Shown in pieces: positions 53,478-62,262 of a stretch of DNA of 64,000 bases. Within the stretch, counting starts at the first letter, position 1, and every line of letters begins with the position of its first letter. The notes below the pieces were generated by a model. The model had not been told where the DNA came from. It saw only the letters and a program-made list of their open reading frames with translations, and searched no databases. The stretch is from UBA4285 sp050944355. Its GTDB lineage: Bacteria; Bacillota; Clostridia; Lachnospirales; Lachnospiraceae. The stretch spans positions 65,991 to 129,990 of the forward strand of contig JBMNQX010000006.1 in assembly GCA_050944355.1 (NCBI GenBank), read 5' to 3'. The translations under genes and the position numbers were made by a program.

Positions 53478-54410
53478 TCAAATTCCTTTCTGAACCTGCA
53501 TGGAATACGGTTCCTGCATCTTTGACAATTCCCGTAAAATCTCCCCTATTTCTTCACGTCTTTCGACATTTAAGGAAAGCGCCGGCAGCCGTTCCGTTCC
53601 CCTGTGTCCGAGAACCCGCTGATATACCGCTTCTTTTACAGCTAAATAAAGTGGTTCTGAGCAGTCATATATCTTTGAGGCTTTGATCATCATTTCATAA
53701 TAGTCTCTGGCCATGATCAGATTATCTTTTGAAAACTCTCTGAAAAATATCGATGATATGTCAGGCGCAAAATTCGCAGTTGCGTTGACAAATCCGTCTA
53801 CACCCTCGTTCATCATCTGCCACGCCTGCTTTTCATAAGCACTGTAAACAACGAATCGGGGAAACTCTTTTTTGAGTGAAATCATCGCGCGAAGATGTTC
53901 TGTATCATCTGTTGTATCTTTTATGCCAATCAGATTCGGACAATCCGTCAGGAGTCTGCGCACCAGTCCAACATCAAATGAAAAACCCGTCAGCGCCGGA
54001 AAATTGTAGATAAAGACCGGAATGTCTGATTCCGAACAAATTCGTCTGAAATATGCTTCTATATTTTTATCTGGATAAACGCTGAAGTAAGGCGGCAGTA
54101 CTAAAACAGCGTCTGCGCCATCATTTTCAGCCTCGTGCACAAGTCTGAGCGTATTTTTCAGGCAGGTGTCACCTACGCCGATTATTACATTGGCTCTATT
54201 ATCAATATATGGCACCATGATTCGGATTAATTCTGCCCGTTCATCAACAGTCATGCTGCCAAATTCGCCGGTCGTTCCGAGATACACTAATCCCTGCAAA
54301 CCGCCTTGAATCAAAAAATCCGCATGCATCTGCATATCACGATAACTGACTTTCCCATCTTCTGAAAAAATGGTGGCGATCGGCGGATGAATTCCTCTGA
54401 ATGAGTTCAT
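53478..54410 (-). CDS. Dihydrodipicolinate synthase/NAL-family aldolase, probably for 2-keto-3-deoxyrhamnonate
   Basis: A 310-residue class I aldolase. GTTGEFGSM is the carboxylate-binding loop, FIYNFPAL the catalytic Tyr, and GIKDTTDD the Schiff-base Lys. In this position it should split the keto-deoxy acid made by RhmD to pyruvate and lactaldehyde (inference). It is the first gene of the operon, with AGGAG before the ATG. Confidence 0.83.
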   Translation of the reverse strand: MNSFRGIHPPIATIFSEDGKVSYRDMQMHADFLIQGGLQGLVYLGTTGEFGSMTVDERAELIRIMVPYIDNRANVIIGVGDTCLKNTLRLVHEAENDGADAVLVLPPYFSVYPDKNIEAYFRRICSESDIPVFIYNFPALTGFSFDVGLVRRLLTDCPNLIGIKDTTDDTEHLRAMISLKKEFPRFVVYSAYEKQAWQMMNEGVDGFVNATANFAPDISSIFFREFSKDNLIMARDYYEMMIKASKIYDCSEPLYLAVKEAVYQRVLGHRGTERLPALSLNVERREEIGEILRELSKMQEPYSMQVQKGI

Positions 54411-54428
54411 CTGTTTCTCCTATTTAAT

Positions 54429-54442
54429 TTCACGTATGTGAA
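54429..54442 (-). promoter_or_regulatory. IclR operator candidate
   Basis: TTCACGTATGTGAA is a perfect dyad about 20 bases before the aldolase start, with GAATTC repeats beside it. The IclR gene lies just upstream. Confidence 0.5.
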
Positions 54443-54534
54443 TTCAATTCTTGTTTATGAATTCTGCTGCTTATTATTTACCTCCTCATACATGAAATGT
54501 CAATGTAATTTTTCTGTCATCCGCAAATAAAAAA

Positions 54535-54556
54535 AGCGGCAGGAAATCCCACCACT
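54535..54556 (-). terminator. Terminator of the IclR gene
   Basis: On the minus strand AGTGGTGGGA pairs with TCCTGCCGCT (with G-T pairs), followed by TTTTTTT. Confidence 0.7.
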
Positions 54557-54598
54557 TTTTCAAATACACTCTGCTGTTATTGAGTCAGCTGTATTTCC

Positions 54599-55384
54599 TT
54601 ATTTGTCAGATTTTTCAGCTTCCACCTTAGGCTTTACACCATACCATCCCAATTTTTCAGATATCTCCTTTGACGCAGTCAGGAGGCATGGAAGAATCTG
54701 CTTCTCATTCTCTTTCATCCGGGAAGTGGGTCCTGAAACACTAATGGCAGCTGTCATATGCCCGCTGGCATCATATAATGGTCCTGAAAAGCAATATAAT
54801 CCCGTTTCTATTTCCTCATTATCTATCGCATACCCTTGCTTTCTGAATGCGGCCAGCTGCTTTTTCAGTTCTTCCCGGTTTGTAATTGTGTTAGGAGTAA
54901 TTTTTTTCAGCTGTACATGTTCCAGGATCTGATTGCTTTCTTCCACAGGAAGAAAAGAAAGAAAAGCTTTTCCCAGCCCCGTGCAGTATACTGGTTTTTT
55001 GCCGCCAACAATCGCGTTATTGGCAATCGAGCGGGGGCTGTTGACCTTTTCCACATAGATAATCTCATCGCCGGACAAGATCGCCATGAATACAGTTTCC
55101 CTTACCTGCTCTGCCAGCTTTTTAAGAATCGGTCCTGCGATCTGATTCAAATCAAGATATTCTGAAGCACATGCCCCCAATGAAATCAGACGGGCTCCCA
55201 ATGAATATTGCTTATTCTGATTGTCCCGCAGATATCCCTTCTCGGTCATCGTTTTCAAAAGCATAAATGTACTGCTCGGAGCATACCCCAGTTTGCCGCT
55301 GATCTCTGTCGCTGTCAGCCCGTCCGGATATTCTTTCAGCAATTCCAATATATCAAGAACTCGCTCTGCAGACTTAACTCCCAT
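54599..55384 (-). CDS. IclR family transcriptional regulator
   Basis: A 261-residue regulator. N-terminal winged helix GLTATEISGKLGYAPSSTFM, C-terminal effector domain with YCTGLGKAFLSFLP and GLYCFSGPLYDASGHM. It precedes the rhamnonate operon and probably controls it in response to a sugar acid. Confidence 0.88.
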   Translation of the reverse strand: MGVKSAERVLDILELLKEYPDGLTATEISGKLGYAPSSTFMLLKTMTEKGYLRDNQNKQYSLGARLISLGACASEYLDLNQIAGPILKKLAEQVRETVFMAILSGDEIIYVEKVNSPRSIANNAIVGGKKPVYCTGLGKAFLSFLPVEESNQILEHVQLKKITPNTITNREELKKQLAAFRKQGYAIDNEEIETGLYCFSGPLYDASGHMTAAISVSGPTSRMKENEKQILPCLLTASKEISEKLGWYGVKPKVEAEKSDK

Positions 55385-55727
55385 TATTTTTCACTCTCTG
55401 TCATTATTACTTCGATTCATCTGGCGCCATATCGGCAGCAGATTTGTATTAGAAAAAATTTTATCATGACAGAAAAAATAATACTATCTTTTATTTTTCA
55501 GCGAAGCAGAATTCCAGATAAAACTTCATGCGTGATGACATTATCGTATTATTGCCGTATCTGTCTGTCGGGATTTCAAAAAACAAAATTTCCGTAAACT
55601 CTTCTCTTTCTTATTGATAAAATTTAGACAATATGACATAATGGGTGCATTGATAAAGTAGTGAACGGACAAAATTCCCGGAACTGTTCTAGGTTTTGAG
55701 TCCCTTATATTGCAGGAGGTGCAAAAA
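55385..55727. other. Intergenic region before the Fe-alcohol dehydrogenase
   Basis: AT-rich, marking the right edge of the AT-richer island. GGAGG at about 55716-55720 is the ribosome site of the next gene. No small gene was recognised. Confidence 0.4.
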
Positions 55728-56981
55728 ATGCAGAGATTTACAAATCCACGTGACGTGTACCATGGCAAGGGCGCCCTGGAAGCTCTTAAGACACTGAAAG
55801 GCAAGAAGGCCATCATCTGTGTCGGCGGCGGTTCCATGAAGCGCTTCGGTTTTCTCGGAAGAGCTGAACAGTATCTGAAAGAAGCCGGCATGGAAGTTGC
55901 CCTGATTGAAGGAATCGAGTCCGATCCGTCCGTGACAACCGTTATGAACGGCGCGAAGAAGATGGAAGAGTTCCAGCCTGACTGGATCGTTGCCATCGGC
56001 GGCGGTTCTCCGATCGACGCGGCCAAGGCCATGTGGATCAAGTATGAGCATCCGGAATGCACATTCGAGGATATGTGCAAGGTATTCGCTCTCCCGGAGC
56101 TCCGTCATAAGGCAAAGTTCTGCGCCGTTTCTTCGACATCCGGCACAGCTACAGAAGTTACCGCATTTTCCATCATCACGGACTATGACAAGGGCATCAA
56201 ATATCCGATCGCTGACTTCCAGATCACACCGGATGTTGCCATCGTAGATCCGGAACTCGCTGAGACAATGCCGAAGAAGCTTGTTGCCCACACCGGCATG
56301 GATGCCATGACGCACGCCATCGAGGCATTCGTTTCCACCGCTGCCTGTGATTTCACAGATGCTCCGGCTCTCCGCGCTATGACGCTGATCAAGGACAACC
56401 TGATCAATTCCTACAACGAGGACAAGGCCGCCGGCGATGAGATGAAGTCCCGCGACACAATGCACTACGCACAGTGCCTCGCCGGAATCGCTTTCTCGAG
56501 CGCTTCTCTTGGTATTGTTCACTCCATGGCGCACAAGACGGGCGCCGCGTTCGCTGATTACGGCGCACACATCATCCACGGTGCGGCAAATGCTATGTAT
56601 CTGCCGAAGGTTATCGCCTTCAACGCGAAGGATGCAAGAGCAGCTGAGCGCTACGCTTTCATTTCTGATTATCTGAAACTCGGCGGCACAACGCAGGAAG
56701 ACAAGATCGCCAAGCTGATCGAGATGCTCCGCGGCATGAACGACAAGCTGAACATTCCGCACGGCATCGCTCACTACGGCAAGGACAGCTATCCGACTGA
56801 GCAGGGCTTCGTTCCGGAGAACGTATTCCTTGAGAGACTTCCGGAAATCGCAAAGAACGCGATCCTCGATGCCTGCACGCTGACCAACCCGCGTCCGCTC
56901 AGTGCAGACAAGCCGGAAGACGTTGAGCTCATGGAGAAGCTCCTGAAGGCTTGCTACTACGACACCGAAGTAGATTTCTGA
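55728..56981 (+). CDS. Iron-containing alcohol dehydrogenase
   Basis: A 417-residue group III dehydrogenase. Cofactor loop GGGSPIDAAKAM, and iron ligands in HTGMDAMTHAIEA and GIVHSMAHKTGA. It reduces aldehydes such as acetaldehyde or butyraldehyde with NAD(P)H during fermentation. Codon use is strongly biased, suggesting high expression. It may also reduce lactaldehyde from the neighbouring rhamnonate pathway (inference). Confidence 0.88.
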   Translation: MQRFTNPRDVYHGKGALEALKTLKGKKAIICVGGGSMKRFGFLGRAEQYLKEAGMEVALIEGIESDPSVTTVMNGAKKMEEFQPDWIVAIGGGSPIDAAKAMWIKYEHPECTFEDMCKVFALPELRHKAKFCAVSSTSGTATEVTAFSIITDYDKGIKYPIADFQITPDVAIVDPELAETMPKKLVAHTGMDAMTHAIEAFVSTAACDFTDAPALRAMTLIKDNLINSYNEDKAAGDEMKSRDTMHYAQCLAGIAFSSASLGIVHSMAHKTGAAFADYGAHIIHGAANAMYLPKVIAFNAKDARAAERYAFISDYLKLGGTTQEDKIAKLIEMLRGMNDKLNIPHGIAHYGKDSYPTEQGFVPENVFLERLPEIAKNAILDACTLTNPRPLSADKPEDVELMEKLLKACYYDTEVDF

Positions 56982-57002
56982 TTTTAACAACAGATACCCA
57001 AA

Positions 57003-57036
57003 AGAGGGGCGGCTTCGCGAACGCGCGGCCGCCTCT
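57003..57036 (+). terminator. Rho-independent terminator
   Basis: AGAGGGGCGGC (57003-57013) pairs with GCCGCCTCT (57028-57036) with a small bulge, followed by CTTGCTTTTCTCTTTT. Confidence 0.7.
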
Positions 57037-57038
57037 CT

Positions 57039-57625
57039 TGCTTTTCTCTTTTATTTTGTCAGCAGCCTTTTCAGGCGGAATTGCCGCGGCCGGCACCACT
57101 GTCAGTGGGTTGCTGCGGCCCGCATATATGCTGGGATTGCCACGGCCGTCATCGGAATTCGGGCTGCAGGCGATATTTGCTGATAATGCTGCCTGACTTG
57201 CTTTAGCTGTCAACAATTATCGGGCAAGCCAGCGATATTAGCTGATAATTTTCAACCTTTTCTTCAAATTCACTCAGCAATACAAATTAAGTTGATGAAT
57301 TTTGCTGACAAGAGTCCATTTTAGGCGCTTTTTTGTCAGCAAAAAGCAAGTCTATATTGCTTTTTTGCTGAGTTTTCCGAGCCCGGATTTTTCAAATCAG
57401 CAATTTGGCAAGCCATGGCCATTTCCGCTGACGGCCGGTGTGTTGCGGGGCGCCAAATCAGTAAAAATGCAAGCCATGGCCATTTCCGCTGACGGCCCGG
57501 TGTGCTGCGGGGGCGTCCCATGACCGTGAAGCGTTCGCAAAGGCCGTGAAGGACGGCCCGGTGCGCTGCGGGGGCGTCCTGCCCCGGTCGCGGGTATCGC
57601 GGCGCTATCCTGCTTTACCCCTGCC
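57039..57625. repeat. Second intergenic repeat field
   Basis: No gene is seen. TTTTGCTGACA, GTCAGCAAAA and TCAGCA words recur as in 7319-7585. A 43-base direct repeat with core GCAAGCCATGGCCATTTCCG occurs at 57408-57450 and 57469-57511; its tail CGGTG-N-GCTGCGGGGGCGTCC recurs at 57553-57579. AAGCCATGG and CCATGGCTT also make local dyads. Confidence 0.7.
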
Positions 57626-58609
57626 TTACTTCTGTTCAAATATATTCTGTCTTGTCCTCGGCTCGAGCACGCGCAGCGCCGTCCCCGTCACCGCTTCCTC
57701 ATTCATCGGGACGCGGCTGATCTGACTGTTCCCGTACGTCTTATAGAAGTATGAGCCGTCGGACAGATTCATGCAGCACGAATAGCGGGTGATGTCTTTG
57801 CGGCCGGCTTCCGTCACGACCGTTCCTTCCGTCATGGCCACGCTGTCCAGGATGTGAAAGACCTGCGTGATATTCTTCTCTTCGTCGCCGCCGGCCGCTT
57901 CCGCGAGCGTGAAGGCAGCCCTGACAAATCTTGAGGCGCTCGAAAGATCCCCCGGAAGCCCGATGGCGCCCATGCCCTCGGCAAAGGGTTTCAGCGGCTC
58001 AAAGTCCGCGTCAAAACCGTCAAGAGAAGCCTCGCCGTTGGCGGCGCTCAGACGCCGGTACTGCCGCATGTTCCAGAGATGAAACGGAAACGGCGGATTG
58101 TTGGTCAGCACATCAAACGGATTGTCATATACATGCAGGCCGTCTTCCATCGGTTCCGCGACGATTGAGCGCCTGGCGTCCGAGAAAATAAAATGAAGCG
58201 GAGCCAGCGGAAGGTTCGCGGCAAAGGGCACGCGGATCAGATTCACATTTGTCAGGAGCTTTTCTGCCTCGTCCACCGTAGAGGCCTCGGAGAGGATCCA
58301 GGGGATCAGTTCGTACGGAGCGATGTTTGACTTTCCGGCGGCCGCGTCGTGATAGCGGGCCGTGCCGGGAAAGTTCAGACCGGCGCCGGCCAGTCCTTTT
58401 TCGTTGACCGCTTCCGCGTACAGCGGGCATCCGCCGACAGCCGCGCCCATCCCCTGCATGGCGTACCGGGTGTGCCAGTCCGGATCACTCTTCAGAGAAA
58501 AAGCGTACCGGCGCGGCATCAGAATGATCTTCTCCCCGAATGGCGCGTCTATGTCCATATTCCGGCCGAAATACGAATTCTGTTTCCGAAAAACTACTAC
58601 CGTACACAT
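57626..58609 (-). CDS. bsh: Bile salt hydrolase (choloylglycine hydrolase)
   Basis: A 327-residue Ntn-hydrolase starting MCTVVVF, with the nucleophile Cys2 exposed after Met removal. Other catalytic residues are visible: Arg16 and Asp19 in GRNMD, Asn79 in GAGLNFPG, Asn171 in LTNNPPF and Arg227 in SASRFVR. It deconjugates glycine- or taurine-bile acids in the gut. Penicillin V acylase is the alternative within the family. GGAGG precedes the ATG. Confidence 0.9.
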   Translation of the reverse strand: MCTVVVFRKQNSYFGRNMDIDAPFGEKIILMPRRYAFSLKSDPDWHTRYAMQGMGAAVGGCPLYAEAVNEKGLAGAGLNFPGTARYHDAAAGKSNIAPYELIPWILSEASTVDEAEKLLTNVNLIRVPFAANLPLAPLHFIFSDARRSIVAEPMEDGLHVYDNPFDVLTNNPPFPFHLWNMRQYRRLSAANGEASLDGFDADFEPLKPFAEGMGAIGLPGDLSSASRFVRAAFTLAEAAGGDEEKNITQVFHILDSVAMTEGTVVTEAGRKDITRYSCCMNLSDGSYFYKTYGNSQISRVPMNEEAVTGTALRVLEPRTRQNIFEQK

Positions 58610-58700
58610 ATTTTCCTCCCTGATCGAAAAACAAAGCCACAGTACCGCCTTCCTTCTGCTATGATAACAGCATATTCACAGAAGCGGCAGGTATTTTGAT

Positions 58701-59150
58701 ATGACAAAGAAAACATTTCACTTTCCCGGAAAAGGTCTCCGGCGTCTGAGGCTGATCTTCAGAACGACAGGCGTCAGTGCGATCTTTCAGGTCTATTTCG
58801 CGTATTTTATCGCATCCGCTCTCCTGATCTGGCTGCTCGAGCCTTCCGTCACCAGACTCACGGACAGTATCTGGTATTGTTTTGAGACGGCGACGACAAT
58901 CGGATTCGGTGACTTTGCGGCCGCAACCGTGCCGGGCCGGATCGTCACCATCATCCTGTCTGTCTACTCGCTCGCAATCGTCGCCATCTTCACAGCCGTC
59001 ATCACGGGCTATGTCACCGACACGATACGCTCGAACGCGGAAGGCAGCGTCACTGAATTCCTGGACGATCTGGAACATCTCCCGGATCTCACGCCCGATG
59101 AACTGGCCGAGCTGTCCGAGCGGGTGAAAAATTTCCGGGCCCGGCATTAA
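58701..59150 (+). CDS. Two-helix potassium channel
   Basis: A 149-residue protein with two membrane helices around the pore TATTIGFGDF (TxGFGD selectivity filter), and a short charged C terminus. It is probably a tetrameric K+ channel. Confidence 0.85.
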   Translation: MTKKTFHFPGKGLRRLRLIFRTTGVSAIFQVYFAYFIASALLIWLLEPSVTRLTDSIWYCFETATTIGFGDFAAATVPGRIVTIILSVYSLAIVAIFTAVITGYVTDTIRSNAEGSVTEFLDDLEHLPDLTPDELAELSERVKNFRARH

Positions 59151-59196
59151 GACAGTAAGCGGCGCAATTTTCCATTTTAAACTCCGAAAATAGTCC

Positions 59197-59227
59197 TTGA
59201 CTCTACAATCGTTGTAGAGTTTATCGT
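59197..59227 (+). promoter_or_regulatory. MerR-type promoter and operator
   Basis: TTGACT (59197-59202) and TATCGT (59222-59227) are separated by 19 bases, the long spacer typical of MerR-activated promoters. The spacer contains the dyad CTCTACAATCGTTGTAGAG (59201-59219). It drives the MATE-merR operon. Confidence 0.85.
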
Positions 59228-59257
59228 ATTGTCATAAAATAAAAAGGGGTGAACAAA

Positions 59258-60625
59258 ATGGAAAAGAATCTGACAGAGGGAAGCGTACTTCACACCGTGG
59301 CAATATTTTCGCTGCCGTACTTTCTGTCTTATTTTCTGCAGACACTCTACGGCATGGCCGATCTGTACATCATAGGCCAGTTCGAGGGCGTCGCCAGTAC
59401 GACCGCTGTCTCCGTCGGTTCTCAGATCATGCACATGCTGACGGTCATGATCGTAGGACTCGCCATGGGCACGACCGTTTTCATCGGAAAGGCCGTCGGC
59501 GCGGGCGACCGGAAAAAAGCGGCTGAAGGCATCGGCAATACCGCCATCCTTTTCATGACCGTGTCCGTGGTCCTCACCATCGCACTGATCATGCTTGTCA
59601 GACCGATAACCGCTCTCGTTTCCACCCCGGAGGAAGCGGTTCCCGGAACCATCGCCTATCTCACCATCTGCTTTGCCGGCATCCCGTTCATCACGGCTTA
59701 CAACGTGATCGGCGCGACGTTCCGCGGACTGGGCGATTCAAAAAGTCCAATGTACTTTGTCGCCGTCGCATGCATGGTAAATGTCGGACTGGATTATCTT
59801 TTCATGGGCGGACTGCACCTGGGGCCCGCCGGCGCCGCTCTGGGCACTACCCTGTCGCAGGCCGTGAGCGTCGTCGTATCCCTTGTTGTCATTCTGAAGA
59901 GACAAACCGGGATTTCACTCTCGCGCGCCAGTCTGCGCCCAAACCGCGGCGCGATGGGAGAAATCCTGAAAATCGGCGTTCCGATTGCATTTCAGGACGG
60001 ACTCATCCAGGTCGCATTTATGTTCATCACTGTCATCGCCAATCAGCGGGGCCTGGATGACGCCGCCGCGGTCGGGATCGTCGAAAAAATCATCAGTTTC
60101 CTGTTCCTCGTTCCTTCGTCCATGCTCTCGACCGTGTCTGCGCTTAGCGCGCAGAACATCGGCGCCGGAAAGAAGGACCGCGCCATTCTGACGCTGCGCT
60201 ACTGCATTCGCATTGCCGTCTGCTTCGGGCTCGCCGCCGCATTTGCCATGCAGTTTTTCGCGGAGCCGGTCGTGGCGCTGTTCACGGACGCACAGACAGA
60301 GGCAGGCGCAAACGTCGTAAGACTCGGAGGACAGTATATGCGCGGATATGTGTGGGACTGCGTGTTTGCCGGGATTCATTTCTGCTTCAGCGGATATTTC
60401 AGCGCGATCGGAAAATCCTGGATTTCGTTCCTGCACAATCTCTCGGCGATTGTACTCGTCCGGATACCGGGAGCGTACTTCATGTCCCGGATGTTCGCTG
60501 ACACACTCCTGCCGATGGGTCTCGCGACCGCTTCCGGTTCTCTGCTGTCCGCGATCATCTGCATCACTGCGTTTCATGTTCTCTCGAAGAAAGAACAAAC
60601 CAGGCCTGAGGTGGCCATATCATGA
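59258..60625 (+). CDS. MATE family efflux protein
   Basis: A 455-residue, 12-helix transporter. LPYFLSYFLQTLYGMADLYI is the family opening. The start at 59258 follows GGGG by eight bases; GTG at 59249 is less likely. Its stop overlaps the merR start by four bases. It should export a drug sensed by the MerR protein. Confidence 0.9.
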   Translation: MEKNLTEGSVLHTVAIFSLPYFLSYFLQTLYGMADLYIIGQFEGVASTTAVSVGSQIMHMLTVMIVGLAMGTTVFIGKAVGAGDRKKAAEGIGNTAILFMTVSVVLTIALIMLVRPITALVSTPEEAVPGTIAYLTICFAGIPFITAYNVIGATFRGLGDSKSPMYFVAVACMVNVGLDYLFMGGLHLGPAGAALGTTLSQAVSVVVSLVVILKRQTGISLSRASLRPNRGAMGEILKIGVPIAFQDGLIQVAFMFITVIANQRGLDDAAAVGIVEKIISFLFLVPSSMLSTVSALSAQNIGAGKKDRAILTLRYCIRIAVCFGLAAAFAMQFFAEPVVALFTDAQTEAGANVVRLGGQYMRGYVWDCVFAGIHFCFSGYFSAIGKSWISFLHNLSAIVLVRIPGAYFMSRMFADTLLPMGLATASGSLLSAIICITAFHVLSKKEQTRPEVAIS

Positions 60626-61449
60626 ACTCTTCCGAACTCTTTTCGATCGGCGACGTCGCAAAGATGTTTCACATCAGCGTCAGCAGTCTCCGGCACTATG
60701 AAAACATCGGGCTGGTGATCCCCGAAAAAGTTGATCCGGACACCGGCTACCGGTATTACAGCAGCCGGCAGTTCGAGCTTCTCAATACCATCCGGTATCT
60801 GAGAGCACTTGACATGCCGCTGTCTGAAATCGCCGATTTTCTGCAGAACCGGGACATCGGCCGGATCCAGAACAAACTGCTGGAACAGAAAAAAGCCGTC
60901 ACGCAGAAAGAAGAAGAGCTGAAACGGATCGAGAGAAAAATCGACAACCGGCTCGCCATGATCACGGACGCCCGGAATTCCGTCTTTGACACGGTGAGTC
61001 TGGTCACGCGGGAGCCCTGCCGCATGATCTGGGTGCGGGAATCCCTGAAAATCAACGGGTATTTTGACATGGAGGCGCCGATCCAGGAACTCAACAGACA
61101 GCTGCCGGAGGCGACCGTCTTTCTCGGCAAAGTCGGCCTCAGCATTTCACAGGAGCACCTGACAAATGCGCAGTTCGACAGTTATGACGGCATTTTCCTG
61201 ATTCTCGACGAAGAGGATCGGTATGACGGAAAGACAACCGTCCTTCCGAAGACGCAGTGCGTGTCGGTCCGGTTTCACGGGAGTCACCCGGAAGCGCCCG
61301 CGCAGTACAATAAACTTGTAAAATACATAAAAAAGCATCAGCTCGTGATCAGCGGATTTTCCCGCGAAATCACGATGATCGACTACGGACTCACAAGCGA
61401 TCCGAAACAATTTGTCACGGAAATCAGCATACCTGTCTCAGGCAGGTGA
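60622..61449 (+). CDS. MerR family regulator with effector-binding domain
   Basis: A 275-residue BmrR-like protein. The winged helix is FSIGDVAKMFHISVSSLRHY, then a coiled coil (LLEQKKAVTQKEEELKRIER) and a C-terminal GyrI-like drug-binding domain. It probably activates the 19-bp-spacer promoter upstream in response to a cationic ligand. A GACAAATG octamer lies at 61161. Confidence 0.88.
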   Translation: MNSSELFSIGDVAKMFHISVSSLRHYENIGLVIPEKVDPDTGYRYYSSRQFELLNTIRYLRALDMPLSEIADFLQNRDIGRIQNKLLEQKKAVTQKEEELKRIERKIDNRLAMITDARNSVFDTVSLVTREPCRMIWVRESLKINGYFDMEAPIQELNRQLPEATVFLGKVGLSISQEHLTNAQFDSYDGIFLILDEEDRYDGKTTVLPKTQCVSVRFHGSHPEAPAQYNKLVKYIKKHQLVISGFSREITMIDYGLTSDPKQFVTEISIPVSGR

Positions 61450-61462
61450 AGGGAGAAAAAGT

Positions 61463-62161
61463 ATGATATTCAAGGTTGCAGACGAATTTTTTGAAAAGCT
61501 GCCGACGGCCTGCTTTGGCGTCGTGCTCGCGGACGGGCTCGACAACGGGAAAGCGTATCCGGAAATCGATACGCTGCTCGACACCGCCATTCAGAGCGCA
61601 GCAGAGGCTTTTGCCGGAAAGAAGGTAAAAGAAGAGCCGGAAATCATCCCGTACCGCGAGGCTTTCCGGACGCTCGGCATCAATCCGAACAAATTTCTGT
61701 GCTCCATCGAGGCGCTCTTCACCCGGATCGCAAAGGGCAAGGGAATGCCGCACATCAATCCGATCGTCGACCTCGGCAATGCCGTCTCGCTGAAGTACGC
61801 GCTGCCGATCGGCGCACACGACATGCAGGGCGCAGAGGAAATCGACGTCCGCCCGTCTGTTGCGGGAGACACGTTCCTGCCGTTTGGCGATTCAATCGAG
61901 GAGGCGCCGAACGCCGGGGAAATGGTCTATGCCGTCGGCAGTCAGGTGCGCACGAGACGCTGGACGTGGCGGCAGAGCGAGCACGGTAAGATAACCGCAG
62001 ACACGACGACCGTCTTTTTCCCGATCGACGGCTTCACGGACGTCAACCTCGACAAAGTCACGGCTGCCCGCGACGATCTGGCCGCACAGCTCACGGCGAT
62101 ATTCGGCTGCAAAACATTCACCGGACTCGTGGATTCAGACAATCGCGAAATCCGCTTCTGA
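61463..62161 (+). CDS. B3/4 domain protein
   Basis: A 232-residue stand-alone version of the B3/4 domain otherwise found in phenylalanyl-tRNA synthetase beta. YREAFRTLGINPNKF and INPIVDLGNAVSLKYALPIG are the family core. It may edit mischarged tRNA or bind amino acids; function is unproven. GGGAG precedes the start at 61463. Confidence 0.75.
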   Translation: MIFKVADEFFEKLPTACFGVVLADGLDNGKAYPEIDTLLDTAIQSAAEAFAGKKVKEEPEIIPYREAFRTLGINPNKFLCSIEALFTRIAKGKGMPHINPIVDLGNAVSLKYALPIGAHDMQGAEEIDVRPSVAGDTFLPFGDSIEEAPNAGEMVYAVGSQVRTRRWTWRQSEHGKITADTTTVFFPIDGFTDVNLDKVTAARDDLAAQLTAIFGCKTFTGLVDSDNREIRF

Positions 62162-62262
62162 ACCCTTTCTCCCGAAAATCTGCTTTTTCTGATTTTTCAT
62201 CTCCCCGACAGATGAATACCCGATATAATGGAGAATATACATTTGTCAGGGGGTGAGCGGGA

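Noticed and set aside
55689..56990. Minus-strand open frame across the Fe-alcohol dehydrogenase
   Set aside because: A shadow of strong codon bias in the real gene.
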